Below, piece after piece: positions 50,301 through 58,255 of a stretch of DNA of 64,000 bases. A program made the translations under genes and the position numbers. Origin of the DNA: Scatosoma sp045650185 (GTDB lineage Bacteria; Bacillota; Clostridia; Christensenellales; Borkfalkiaceae). The notes beneath the pieces are model-generated. The model was not told the DNA's origin. It searched no databases and saw only the letters and a program-made list of their open reading frames with translations. Position 1 is the stretch's first letter. Each line of letters opens with the position of its first letter. The stretch lies in contig JAZRQY010000005.1 in assembly GCA_045650185.1 (NCBI GenBank), positions 186,001 through 250,000 of the forward strand, given 5' to 3'.

Positions 50301-51064
50301 AATTCCTCATACAAGTCTTGATAGAGGTGGTACGCTTTTTCCACCGCAGGGTTTTTCGAAGTGATAGCAACGTCCTTGAGTTCGGTAGAGAAGGTGGTAT
50401 GACGGCAATGGTCCGACCAGTACGTGTCAATTACCTTCAATTCCGTTTCCGTCGGGTCGCGTTTTTCACTGGTGAAATAGTCGCGCACGAAGACGAGGTC
50501 GGCAACGCTCATCGCAAAGCCAACCGACTTATGATACGCCGCAACCTCTTCGTCCGACCAATGGGTAAAGCCTTCGATAACCGCCACGGGCGCGCCCTCA
50601 GGCATTTCCATTTGCAGAGTTTCAGGCTTTTCAAAGCCCACCTCTTCGCTTTCCACGGGGTTGATGACGTGCTTTTTGATTGCCACAAGCTGTTCGTCGG
50701 TAACGCCCTTCACAAGATACACTCTCGCGCATTTTACAAGCGGACGAGTCTTTTTTGTCAAGAGCTGTACGCATTGCGCCGCGCTGTCTGCGCGCTGGTC
50801 GTACTGCCCCGTCAAATAGCTAACGGCAAACGCCTTGTACCCTTCGGGAATTTCCAGCGTTTCTAAGTACACGTTGTCTACGGGGGGTTCGGAGAACACG
50901 GACGGGATTGCCGCCTGCAATTCCTCTTCGCTGAGCCCCTCTACGTCGTAGCGAAGCACCAAACGGAAATCTTCCGTCTGCAATCCAAGCAACGTCTTTA
51001 CGTCGCCCTGTTCCTTTCTTGCCTGCACGTTATCTTTCTTTTCTACGAAAATTCTATAAATCAT
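47363..51064 (-). CDS. purL: Phosphoribosylformylglycinamidine synthase, single-chain
   Basis: A 1233-aa enzyme converting FGAR to FGAM with glutamine. It fuses PurS-like N-terminus, two PurL synthetase halves (MFKNETHNHPPEIEPFGGA; GGKDSMSGTFE) and a C-terminal class I glutaminase (GTNCELDTARAF; FPGGFSGGDEPDGSGKF; Cys in LGICNGFQALIKLGL). The glutaminase triad looks intact. ATG 51064 has AAGGAG at 9 nt; an adjacent GTG at 51067 is less likely. Last pur gene of the operon. Confidence 0.96.
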   Translation of the reverse strand: MIYRIFVEKKDNVQARKEQGDVKTLLGLQTEDFRLVLRYDVEGLSEEELQAAIPSVFSEPPVDNVYLETLEIPEGYKAFAVSYLTGQYDQRADSAAQCVQLLTKKTRPLVKCARVYLVKGVTDEQLVAIKKHVINPVESEEVGFEKPETLQMEMPEGAPVAVIEGFTHWSDEEVAAYHKSVGFAMSVADLVFVRDYFTSEKRDPTETELKVIDTYWSDHCRHTTFSTELKDVAITSKNPAVEKAYHLYQDLYEELNGSRPDKYPCLMDLATIAAKKLKKDGKLDNLDISDEINACSICIDAEIDGKTEKYLVMFKNETHNHPPEIEPFGGAATCLGVAIRDPLSGRTYVYQAMRITGASDPREKLEDTMKGKLPQRVITQRAAAGFSSYGNQIGLATGIVDEVYHEGYKAKRLETGFVVGGARRDMVYREAPKAGDVIILLGGETGRDGCGGATGSSKAHDAHSVENCGAEVQKGNALTERKLQRLFLNGEATRKIKKCNDFGAGGVSVAIGELADGLTINLDKVPKKYEGLTGTELAISESQERMAVVVDSKDVDAFIALAAEENLSATPVATVSDTGRMVMLYKGKAIVDISREFLNTNGVKQVAQAELSDEATTWFDKKSGLDFATETQKVISDLNVCAKKGLSETFDSTIGARTVYMPWGGKKQLTPAIAMAAKICGGETDVCTVSAYGYSPYLMETSPFIGAIYSIVGSVSKVAATGANYADIRLTLQEFFQRMTKDAKVWGVPMSALLGAVYAQIGLGLGAIGGKDSMSGTFESIHVPPTLISFALAPAKASKLITNVLKGGEKLYHIPVPKDGYAVPDFAALNKVYAEVHKNIENGNITFATVVENGGVGAAVIKSALGNELGVEFAVSADELYTEGYGDLVVALKDESALCGCVARKYVGQVYGNAFVCEGKSVSCKAAEDAFIGALDGVFATTAAADGAAEQCDYVGGAKYSNIATKTAKPRVFIPVFPGTNCELDTARAFRLAGAEPEIVVVKNRSAADIEESVQAIVAAIKRANIIAFPGGFSGGDEPDGSGKFIATTFRNPYIAEQVQELLNNRDGLALGICNGFQALIKLGLVPYGEVREMTAESPTLTFNNISRHVSTVVDVRVASNLSPWLSACKVGEVYKVAVSHGEGKIVAPTKELELMKKNGQIATQYADLSGNATMVSPFNPNGSMWAIEGITSPDGRVLGKMGHSERIGENLYKNVEGNFDMKIFESGVKYFK

Positions 51065-51070
51065 CACCGA

Positions 51071-52345
51071 TTACTCCTTTACAACGTCCCGATACTTAAT
51101 GCCGATGTCCTTGCGGTAATACATACCGTCAAAATGGATTTTTTCCGCATTTGCGTACACCTTTTTACGGGCGTCCTCTATGTCCTTGCCACGGGCGCAA
51201 ACCCCCAGCACTCTGCCTCCTGCCGTCACCAACTTTCCGTCCTTCATCGCCGTACCTGCGTGGCACAAAACGACGTCTTCGTCCAGCTGACCTATCGTGA
51301 TTTCTTTGCCTTTTTCATACGCCTCGGGATAGCCGCCGCTCGCCAAAACCAAGCATACGCAAGCCCCCTCTCTCCATTCAATCTTCACCTCGGAGAGCCG
51401 TTCGTCTGCCACCGCCTCGAAGATTTCCATAAGGTCGGTCTTCAGCATCGGCAACACCACCTGCGTTTCGGGATCGCCAAAACGAGAATTGTACTCGATG
51501 ACCTTGTATCCGTCCTTCGTCTTCATCAAGCCGAAGTACAGCACCCCTTTGAACGGTCTGCCCTCTGCGTTCATCGCAGACACGGTGGGCAACATAATCG
51601 TTTGCATCACCTCTTGCAAGGACTTTTCCCCGAAGAACGGAGCAGGAGAGAACGTACCCATACCCCCCGTATTCAAGCCCTCGTCGTTGTCCTTTGCGCG
51701 CTTATGGTCGCAACTGGTAATCATCGGCACGATCGTCTTGCCGTCCGTAAAGGCAAGCACGGAAACCTCCGGGCCTTCCAAAAACTCCTCTACGACGACG
51801 GTTGCGCCAGCCTTGCCGAACTTTGCCTCTAGCATCATTTCTGCCAAGCCCTTTTGCGCCTCTTCGCGCGTCTTACAAATGAGCACGCCCTTGCCAAGCG
51901 CCAACCCGTCCGCTTTCAACACCACGGGCAGAGCGCACGTTTCGACGTACACCTTTGCAGTTTCGTAATCGTCAAAGGTTTCGTATGCCGCCGTGGGAAT
52001 ACCGTACTTTTTCATTAAGTTTTTGGAGAAGGCTTTGCTCGCCTCGATGATAGCCGCCGCACGATTCGGGCCAAACGCCTTGTAGCCGCACCCCTCAATC
52101 GCATCCACCAAGCCGATGGACAGCGGATCGTCAGGGGCAACCACGGTAAAGCCCACGTCCGTATGCGATTTGAGCCACGCGCACACCGCATCCTTATCCA
52201 TAAAGTCAACGTTCACAAGCTCGGCATCCATACCGATTCCTGCGTTGCCTTTCATCGCGTATATCTTTCCTACCTTCGGCGATTTTTTGAGCGCCTGAAT
52301 AATGGCGTGTTCTCTGCCGCCGTTTCCGATGACCAAAACGTTCAT
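51071..52345 (-). CDS. purD: Phosphoribosylamine-glycine ligase
   Basis: A 424-aa ATP-grasp enzyme making GAR. MNVLVIGNGGREHAIIQALKK, the VLKADGLALGKGV ATP-binding loop, CDHKRAKDNDEGLNTGGMGT and EYNSRFGDPETQ are all visible. Six bp before purL in the operon. Confidence 0.97.
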   Translation of the reverse strand: MNVLVIGNGGREHAIIQALKKSPKVGKIYAMKGNAGIGMDAELVNVDFMDKDAVCAWLKSHTDVGFTVVAPDDPLSIGLVDAIEGCGYKAFGPNRAAAIIEASKAFSKNLMKKYGIPTAAYETFDDYETAKVYVETCALPVVLKADGLALGKGVLICKTREEAQKGLAEMMLEAKFGKAGATVVVEEFLEGPEVSVLAFTDGKTIVPMITSCDHKRAKDNDEGLNTGGMGTFSPAPFFGEKSLQEVMQTIMLPTVSAMNAEGRPFKGVLYFGLMKTKDGYKVIEYNSRFGDPETQVVLPMLKTDLMEIFEAVADERLSEVKIEWREGACVCLVLASGGYPEAYEKGKEITIGQLDEDVVLCHAGTAMKDGKLVTAGGRVLGVCARGKDIEDARKKVYANAEKIHFDGMYYRKDIGIKYRDVVKE

Positions 52346-52355
52346 AGTACTTTCC

Positions 52356-52988
52356 TTATTTTTCTATATTTTCGCCTAAAATCTTTACCGTTCTGCCGAC
52401 CTTTTGCACCTTATCTTGGCACAAAAGCCGCATTACGGTAGGTAATAATTTGTGTTCTTCCGCAAGCACGCGCTGTTGCAAACTCTCGGGGGTGTCGTCG
52501 TTTTCGACGGGGACACAGCTTTGCGCAATGATTGCGCCACCGTCCACTTCCGCGCTAACGAAATGCACCGTTGCGCCCGAAACCTTTGCCCCGTAGGCAA
52601 GTACCGCCTCGTGTACGCGCAAGCCGTAATACCCCTTGCCACCAAACGCAGGAAGCAAAGCAGGATGAATGTTGACAATCCTGTCCTCAAACGAGGTGAT
52701 AAAGCCTTCGGGAATAATCTTCAGCCACCCTGCAAGCAGGATATAGTCTATCCCCTCCGCCGTAAACAGCGACGTCAAACGAGCGTAAAATTCGTCCATC
52801 GTTTCGCCGCTGTCCTTGTCGTAAACCAGCGTTTTAATCCCGTGTTTTTTTGCACGGTCTATTGCGCCGATATTCGGCTTGGACGCCACAAGATAGGCGA
52901 TTTCGCAAAATTGTTCCGCTTCGTTTGCATCCACCACGGACTGAAAGTCCGTGCCACCGCCCGACGCGAATACTGCAATCTTTTTCAT
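52356..52988 (-). CDS. purN: Phosphoribosylglycinamide formyltransferase
   Basis: A 210-aa folate-dependent GAR transformylase. Rossmann start MKKIAVFASGGGTDFQSVVD, the catalytic Asn/His in IVNIHPALLPAFGG and Asp in SGATVHFVSAEVDGG are present. I chose ATG 52988; an ATG three codons upstream is possible. Sixteen bp downstream of purM. Confidence 0.95.
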   Translation of the reverse strand: MKKIAVFASGGGTDFQSVVDANEAEQFCEIAYLVASKPNIGAIDRAKKHGIKTLVYDKDSGETMDEFYARLTSLFTAEGIDYILLAGWLKIIPEGFITSFEDRIVNIHPALLPAFGGKGYYGLRVHEAVLAYGAKVSGATVHFVSAEVDGGAIIAQSCVPVENDDTPESLQQRVLAEEHKLLPTVMRLLCQDKVQKVGRTVKILGENIEK

Positions 52989-53003
52989 CACTATCATTCC
53001 CTA

Positions 53004-54044
53004 TTACAGAAGGATTACGCCCTCGTCGCTCTCCACGATTTCGCCAAGAATATAAGCATCCTCGCCGTTTGCCTGCAAGATTTCAATCGCTTTTTCTGCG
53101 TCTTCTTTTGCAACGACAACACTCATACCAACGCCCATGTTGTAGGTGTTGTACATATCTCTTTCGGGAATATTGCCAACCTCTTGCAAGAGGTTGAAGA
53201 TGGGCAATACGCGGACGTTCTTCTTTTCAATCTTCGCGCCCAAGCCCTTGGGAATACTTCTGGGAATGTTTTCGTAGAAGCCGCCGCCCGTGATGTGCGA
53301 AACACCCTTGACGGTGATTTCTTCAAAGAGTGCCAACATCGGCTTTACGTAGATTTTCGTCGGCGTGAGCAAGGTTTCGCCAAGGCTCTTGCCACCCAAA
53401 GCCTCTAACGGCGTTTTCAGGTCTGCATTTTCGATATCGAACACCTTTCTAACCAGCGAGAAACCGTTGGAATGTACGCCGCTGGAGGGCAACGCAATTA
53501 CGACGTCCCCTGCCTGCATTTTGGAATTATCGAGGACCTTTGCCTTGTCCACGATGCCTACGCAGAACCCTGCAAGGTCGTATTCGTCCACAGGATAGAA
53601 GCCGGGCATTTCCGCCGTTTCACCGCCGATGAGCGCCGCCCCTGCCTGCACGCAACCTTCCGCTACACCTGCAACGATGTCTGCAATGCGTTCGGGTACG
53701 TTCTTACCGCACGCGATATAGTCAAGGAAAATCTGCGGTTTTGCGCCTGCGCAGATAATGTCGTTAGCGCACATTGCTACGCAGTCGATACCTACGGTAT
53801 CGTGCTTGTCCATAAGGAAAGCGATTTTCAGTTTCGTACCAACGCCGTCCGTACCGCTGACCAACACAGGACGAGTGATACCCGTCAAATCCAGCTCAAA
53901 CAAACCGCCAAAGCCGCCGATTTCACTATCCGCGCCCTTGATAATCGTTCTTGCAATATGCGATTTCATCAATTCTACCGCTTTGTAGCCTGCGGTAATA
54001 TCCACGCCTGCCGCTGCGTAGCTTTCCGATTTAGAATTTTTCAT
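53004..54044 (-). CDS. purM: Phosphoribosylformylglycinamidine cyclo-ligase
   Basis: A 346-aa AIR synthetase: YAAAGVDITAGYKAVELMK, VSGTDGVGTKLKIAF, DCVAMCANDIICAGAKP, GGETAEMPGFY and HITGGGFYENIPR. Full length, in the operon 14 bp after purF. Confidence 0.97.
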   Translation of the reverse strand: MKNSKSESYAAAGVDITAGYKAVELMKSHIARTIIKGADSEIGGFGGLFELDLTGITRPVLVSGTDGVGTKLKIAFLMDKHDTVGIDCVAMCANDIICAGAKPQIFLDYIACGKNVPERIADIVAGVAEGCVQAGAALIGGETAEMPGFYPVDEYDLAGFCVGIVDKAKVLDNSKMQAGDVVIALPSSGVHSNGFSLVRKVFDIENADLKTPLEALGGKSLGETLLTPTKIYVKPMLALFEEITVKGVSHITGGGFYENIPRSIPKGLGAKIEKKNVRVLPIFNLLQEVGNIPERDMYNTYNMGVGMSVVVAKEDAEKAIEILQANGEDAYILGEIVESDEGVILL

Positions 54045-54058
54045 TTTCTACCTCTCTA

Positions 54059-55462
54059 TTATTTTTCCGAAATTTTCTGGTCGTATTTGTTGGGGATTGC
54101 AACCGGCTCTGCCGTCGGATAATTGCCGTCAAAGCAAGCCGCGCAGTAGCCCTTACAGCTACCCCCTTCGCCAAGCCTGAATACGTCTTCCAAGGGCAGG
54201 AACGCCACAGAGTCCGCGCCGAAAATCTGCGCCATTTCCTCGGGGGTGTGATTGCAAGCAATCAATGCCTTTCTCGAGGAGATATCCGTGCCGTAATAGC
54301 AAGGGTTCAAGAACGCAGGCGCCGAGGAGCGCACGTGCACCTCTTTTGCCCCGGCATCTTTGAGCAGCTTTACCACTCTGGCGCAGGTCGTACCGCGGAC
54401 GATGGAATCGTCCACAAGAATCACGCGCTTGCCCTTTACCGTTTCCACGACGGGGTTCAACTTGATTTTTACCTTATCCTCGCGCACGTTTTGACCGGGG
54501 TCGATAAAGGTTCTGCCTATGTACTTGTTTTTAATCAAGCCTAAGCCGTAGGGAATCCCCGACTCTTCCGCATAGCCGATCGCCGCGTCAATCCCCGAAT
54601 CGGGCGCGCCGATGACGACGTCTGCCTCCGTGGGATACGCCTTTGCAAGGTATGCGCCTGCGCGCTTTCTAGCAAGGTGTACCGAACAGCCTGCAATCGA
54701 GGAATCGGGACGAGCCGTATATAAGTACTCGAATACGCACAGCCTTTCCGGACACTTTTCACAATGCCCGTCCAGCGTACGAACGCCGTCCTTCGTAAAG
54801 ACGACTATCTCGCCCTTCTTTACGTCACGTACGTACTCAGCGCCGACCGAGGTCAAAGCGCAACTCTCGCTGGAGATGACGTACTCGCCGTCGCCACGAC
54901 GACCGTAGCAGAGAGGTTTCATGCCGTGAGGGTCGCGTACCGCAATCATCTTCTGCGGCGACATGACCACCATGGCGAATGAGCCTTCCAGCTTTTCCAC
55001 CGCCCTGTATACAGCCTCTTCAATAGAAGAGGCTTGAATACGCTCCTTAATAATCACGGCGGAGATGATTTCCGCATCGTTGCCGGTATGGAAGATAGAG
55101 CCTTCCATTTCCATTTTCTCTTTCAACTGCGCGGCATTCACAAGCTTGCCGTCGATAGAGATTGCCAGCCTGCCCTTGCTATGGTTGACAACGATAGGTT
55201 CGGCGTTGATACGCTCCTTCGTCGCGCTCGTACCATAGCGCACGTTGCCTACCGCCATCTGCCCCAGCCCCAAGCCTTTCATAACGCTTGGCGTAAATAC
55301 CTCGTTGACGATACCGGAATCCTTATAAGTATGGAATACCCCGTCGTCGCCAACGACGATACCACAAGAGGCTTGGCCACGGTGCTGCAACGCGTATAAG
55401 CCGTAATACACGCTGGCGGCGACGTCCGCCGTCTCCGTGCCAAAGATACCGAATACAGCCAT
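54059..55462 (-). CDS. purF: Amidophosphoribosyltransferase with degenerate glutaminase site
   Basis: A 467-aa PurF, the first step of purine synthesis. The phosphoribosyltransferase half is intact (ILVDDSIVRGTT, GLIKNKYIGRTFI) and the Fe-S-type Cys are present (CVFEYLYTARPDS, NPCYYG, CKGYCAACF). The N-terminal half starts MAVFGIFGTE where active enzymes have Cys-Gly after processing; no Cys is available upstream in frame. Also Asn73 replaces the His of GHVRY, and Asp104-Gly replaces the Asn-Gly oxyanion pair. It may use free ammonia or a partner amidase. The start is fixed by the purC stop just upstream. Confidence 0.93.
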   Translation of the reverse strand: MAVFGIFGTETADVAASVYYGLYALQHRGQASCGIVVGDDGVFHTYKDSGIVNEVFTPSVMKGLGLGQMAVGNVRYGTSATKERINAEPIVVNHSKGRLAISIDGKLVNAAQLKEKMEMEGSIFHTGNDAEIISAVIIKERIQASSIEEAVYRAVEKLEGSFAMVVMSPQKMIAVRDPHGMKPLCYGRRGDGEYVISSESCALTSVGAEYVRDVKKGEIVVFTKDGVRTLDGHCEKCPERLCVFEYLYTARPDSSIAGCSVHLARKRAGAYLAKAYPTEADVVIGAPDSGIDAAIGYAEESGIPYGLGLIKNKYIGRTFIDPGQNVREDKVKIKLNPVVETVKGKRVILVDDSIVRGTTCARVVKLLKDAGAKEVHVRSSAPAFLNPCYYGTDISSRKALIACNHTPEEMAQIFGADSVAFLPLEDVFRLGEGGSCKGYCAACFDGNYPTAEPVAIPNKYDQKISEK

Positions 55463-55466
55463 TCGA

Positions 55467-56177
55467 TTATTCCCCCATCAAACGACGCATCATTTCCTGA
55501 TAAGCGCCTTCTACGCCGCCAAGGTCACGACGGAAACGGTCTTTGTCCAGCTTTTCGCCCGTCGTCGAATCCCAGAAACGGCAGGTATCGGGGGAGATTT
55601 CGTCTGCAAGCACGATTTCGCCGTCCACCGTCTTACCGAATTCCAGCTTGAAGTCTACGAGGGTGACGTTCAACTTTTTGAAGTATTCTTTCAAGGTTGC
55701 GTTTACCTGGAACGCCATCGCCTTGATCTGTTCGATTTCCGCCTTGGTAGCAAGCTTTAATGCTAAAGCGTGATACTCATTCAAAAGAGGGTCGCCAAGG
55801 TCGTCGTTCTTATAGGAGAACTCGATGGTGGGTGCGTCGAACACAACCCCTTCCTCTACGCCGTAACGCTTTGCAAACGAGCCTGCGGAAATGTTGCGGA
55901 TGATGACTTCCAGAGGAACGATAGAAACTTTCTTTACCAACGTTTCGCGTTCGGAAAGTTCTTCCACGAAATGGGTCTTGACCCCTTCCTTTTCCAAAAT
56001 CTGCATGAGGAAGTTGCTCATCTTGTTGTTGATGACGCCCTTGCCTGCAATCGTGCCCTTCTTCAAGCCGTTAAACGCCGTTGCATCGTCCTTATAGGAT
56101 ACGATAACCATCGTGGGGTCGTCCGTAGCGTATACTCTTTTTGCCTTGCCTTCGTACATTTGCGCTCTTTTTTCCAT
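55467..56177 (-). CDS. purC: SAICAR synthetase
   Basis: A 236-aa enzyme adding aspartate to CAIR. MYEGKAKRVYATDD, SYKDDATAFNG, VPLEVIIRNISAGSFAKRYG, DFKLEFGK and DEISPDTCRFWD are all characteristic. It lies 4 bp before purF and 27 bp after purE. Confidence 0.97.
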   Translation of the reverse strand: MEKRAQMYEGKAKRVYATDDPTMVIVSYKDDATAFNGLKKGTIAGKGVINNKMSNFLMQILEKEGVKTHFVEELSERETLVKKVSIVPLEVIIRNISAGSFAKRYGVEEGVVFDAPTIEFSYKNDDLGDPLLNEYHALALKLATKAEIEQIKAMAFQVNATLKEYFKKLNVTLVDFKLEFGKTVDGEIVLADEISPDTCRFWDSTTGEKLDKDRFRRDLGGVEGAYQEMMRRLMGE

Positions 56178-56204
56178 AATATTGATCTCCGTTTAAAAAT
56201 TTTT

Positions 56205-56693
56205 TTAAAGTAATTCTTGCAACGCCTTGTCGTCTGCGTTGATTTTTTCTCTCATAGCCGTCTTATACGCCGCCAGCTGTGCCTCGATTTCAGGGTACTT
56301 GATACCCAAAATCTGCAATGCGAGCAAGCCTGCGTTTTCACCGCCGTTTACCCCCACCGTCGCCACGGGAATCCCCGAAGGCATCTGCACGATGGAAAGA
56401 AGGCTGTCCAAGCCACCCATCATATCCGTCTTTACAGGCAAGCCGATAACGGGCAACGTGGTAAGCGCCGCAATCACGCCGCCAAGGTGCGCCGCTTTGC
56501 CTGCCGCGCAGATGAGGACTTCCATGCCGTTTGCACGCGCGTTTGCCGCAAATTCATGCGCCTCGTCGGGCGTTCTGTGGGCGGAAATAACACGAACCTC
56601 TACCTCTACGCCAAACTTCTTGAGCACGGAAACCGCAGGTTTTACCACGTCGAAATCCGATTTGCTACCCATCAAAATACCAACTTTTGCCAT
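56205..56693 (-). CDS. purE: N5-CAIR mutase / AIR carboxylase, PurE
   Basis: A 162-aa PurE: GILMGSKSDFDVVKPA, VISAHRTPDEAHEFA, CAAGKAAHLGGVIAALT, LPVIGLPV and GVNGGENAGLLA. No purK is next to it, so it may act as a class II AIR carboxylase or use a PurK elsewhere. First gene of the operon, preceded by a leader with a terminator and a small ORF. Confidence 0.96.
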   Translation of the reverse strand: MAKVGILMGSKSDFDVVKPAVSVLKKFGVEVEVRVISAHRTPDEAHEFAANARANGMEVLICAAGKAAHLGGVIAALTTLPVIGLPVKTDMMGGLDSLLSIVQMPSGIPVATVGVNGGENAGLLALQILGIKYPEIEAQLAAYKTAMREKINADDKALQELL

Positions 56694-56717
56694 AACTTAC
56701 TCCTTTTTTTTAACAAA

Positions 56718-56745
56718 AAGGAGTGCAACCGCAGTTGCACTCCTT
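56718..56745 (-). terminator. Leader terminator before purE
   Basis: AAGGAGTGCAAC/GTTGCACTCCTT stem with loop TGCG and TTTTTG after it on the minus strand, between the leader ORF and purE. It would reduce pur transcription unless antitermination occurs. Confidence 0.85.
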
Positions 56746-56749
56746 ATTT

Positions 56750-56866
56750 TTATAATCGTTCGTCTACGAGGAAAATTAGGGTTTTTTTGCGCGTGAAAAA
56801 AACGTCACGGGTCTTACCCGCCTTACCGAGAGTATTTTCTACTTTCAAGCACACTTGATTCTTCAC
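56750..56866 (-). CDS. 38-aa leader ORF of the pur operon
   Basis: GTG start at 56866 with AGAGGA 7 nt upstream. The product begins VKNQVCLKVENTLGKAGKTR (first residue Met when translated) and is basic. It ends 5 nt before the terminator stem. It may be a regulatory leader peptide or a small unknown protein; the sequence itself was not recognised. Confidence 0.5.
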   Translation of the reverse strand: MKNQVCLKVENTLGKAGKTRDVFFTRKKTLIFLVDERL

Positions 56867-56933
56867 AGCGCCGTCCTCTTTCTTGCTCGCCTATTTCCTC
56901 TATCACTTTCCCCATTCAATTGTCTAATTTCAT

Positions 56934-56962
56934 TATATCAAAACAAGAATAAAAAAGCAAGT
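56934..56962 (-). promoter_or_regulatory. pur operon promoter
   Basis: Minus strand TTGCTT (56962-56957), 17-bp spacer, TATAAT (56939-56934); leader about 235 nt. Confidence 0.75.
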
Positions 56963-56981
56963 GTATGAAAGCAAAAATATT

Positions 56982-58187
56982 TTATATTTTATCACTTATT
57001 TTTCGTTTTTTGCCCTGCAATCCTTCCGCCGTCGCGCAAAGCAAGGCAACCCCGTAGGGCATAGCCCTTTCGTCAAAGCGTACCCTCGGGCTGTGCAACG
57101 GCTCGATATACCCCTTATCCCTCTCGCCGGCGCAGAGCCCCACCATAATGGAAGGGACTTTTTGGGAGATATACGCAAAGTCCTCACTACCGCCCACTCC
57201 CCCTCTTGGAAGCTGTGAGGAAAGCAGGGCGTGCCCCTCACCTAAAACCTTTTTAGCGATAGAGTACACCACCTGCGATACCCCCTCGTCGTTGACGAGG
57301 CAGGGACATCCGCTTTTGAATACCACTCTTGCGCCGCCACGATAGCTTCTTGCGGTGTATTTCGCCATTTCCGTCAACCTCTTTTTTAGGTACGCGCGCG
57401 TTCCCTCGTCCATCGCGCGCAGCGTACCGCCAAGCGTTCCCTTTGCCGCAATCACGTTGTCTGCATCCCCTGCCGTAAACCGACCAAAGGTAAGGGTTGC
57501 ATAGTCTTGCGGAGATATTTCACGAGAAGATACGGTCTGCAGAGCGTCCACTATCTTCCCCCCAATCAGCAAGGCGTCAACCCCCTGCCAAGGGGAAGAA
57601 CCGTGACAGCCTTTTCCTGATATTTTCACCTCGAAAAAGTCTGCGGCGGGGGCGCTCACCCCACCTGCCGACACCACCGCCGTGCCCGTCTTAAAAGGCA
57701 TCGCAGGCAGTACGTGCAGCATCATTCCCCCGTACACCCCACGCAAAACGCCGTCCTCAATACAATCCGCCGCACCCGAAAGCGTTTCCTCGGCAGGCTG
57801 AAATAAGAGGCGTACTCTGCCTTGTAATTTCTGTTCCCGTTCCTTCAAAAGCGCCGCCGCACCCAAGAGCATCGCCGTATGCATATCGTGTCCGCAAGCG
57901 TGCATTTTGCCTGTTTTACAGGCAAAGGATTCGCCTGACCGCTCTCGAATCGGCAGTCCGTCCATATCGGCGCGCAGTAAAAAACACCCCCTACTTCCCC
58001 TTCCGATTTCCGCGACGATACCGCTCTTTCCGCACGCCTTAGGCTCATATCCCAGCTCCTTTAACCTCTTGACAACGTACGCCGTCGTATTCGGCAGAGC
58101 AAAGCCCACCTCTGCATGGCTATGCAGGTACCGCCTATCTTCCACCAACTGATTTGCCATTTGCTTGGCTCTTACTAAAATCTCCAT
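56982..58187 (-). CDS. M20D-type amidohydrolase
   Basis: A 401-aa metal-dependent amidohydrolase of the IAA-amino-acid/N-acyl-amino-acid hydrolase group. Metal-site blocks: RYLHSHAEVGFALPNTTAY, the Cys and His in HACGHDMHTAMLLGAA, FQPAEETLSGA, and GGVGGSEDFAYIS near the end. Substrate not predictable. No close promoter seen. Confidence 0.9.
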   Translation of the reverse strand: MEILVRAKQMANQLVEDRRYLHSHAEVGFALPNTTAYVVKRLKELGYEPKACGKSGIVAEIGRGSRGCFLLRADMDGLPIRERSGESFACKTGKMHACGHDMHTAMLLGAAALLKEREQKLQGRVRLLFQPAEETLSGAADCIEDGVLRGVYGGMMLHVLPAMPFKTGTAVVSAGGVSAPAADFFEVKISGKGCHGSSPWQGVDALLIGGKIVDALQTVSSREISPQDYATLTFGRFTAGDADNVIAAKGTLGGTLRAMDEGTRAYLKKRLTEMAKYTARSYRGGARVVFKSGCPCLVNDEGVSQVVYSIAKKVLGEGHALLSSQLPRGGVGGSEDFAYISQKVPSIMVGLCAGERDKGYIEPLHSPRVRFDERAMPYGVALLCATAEGLQGKKRKISDKI

Positions 58188-58255
58188 AGCCGTAGTATAC
58201 GCAATTTCCTTCCCTTTGATTAAAAAAGGCGAAAATATGGAAAACTGTATACACT

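Noticed and set aside
56694..56960. Purine, ZTP or PRPP riboswitch in the pur leader
   Set aside because: The conserved loops of those aptamers were not found by eye; a covariance search would settle it.
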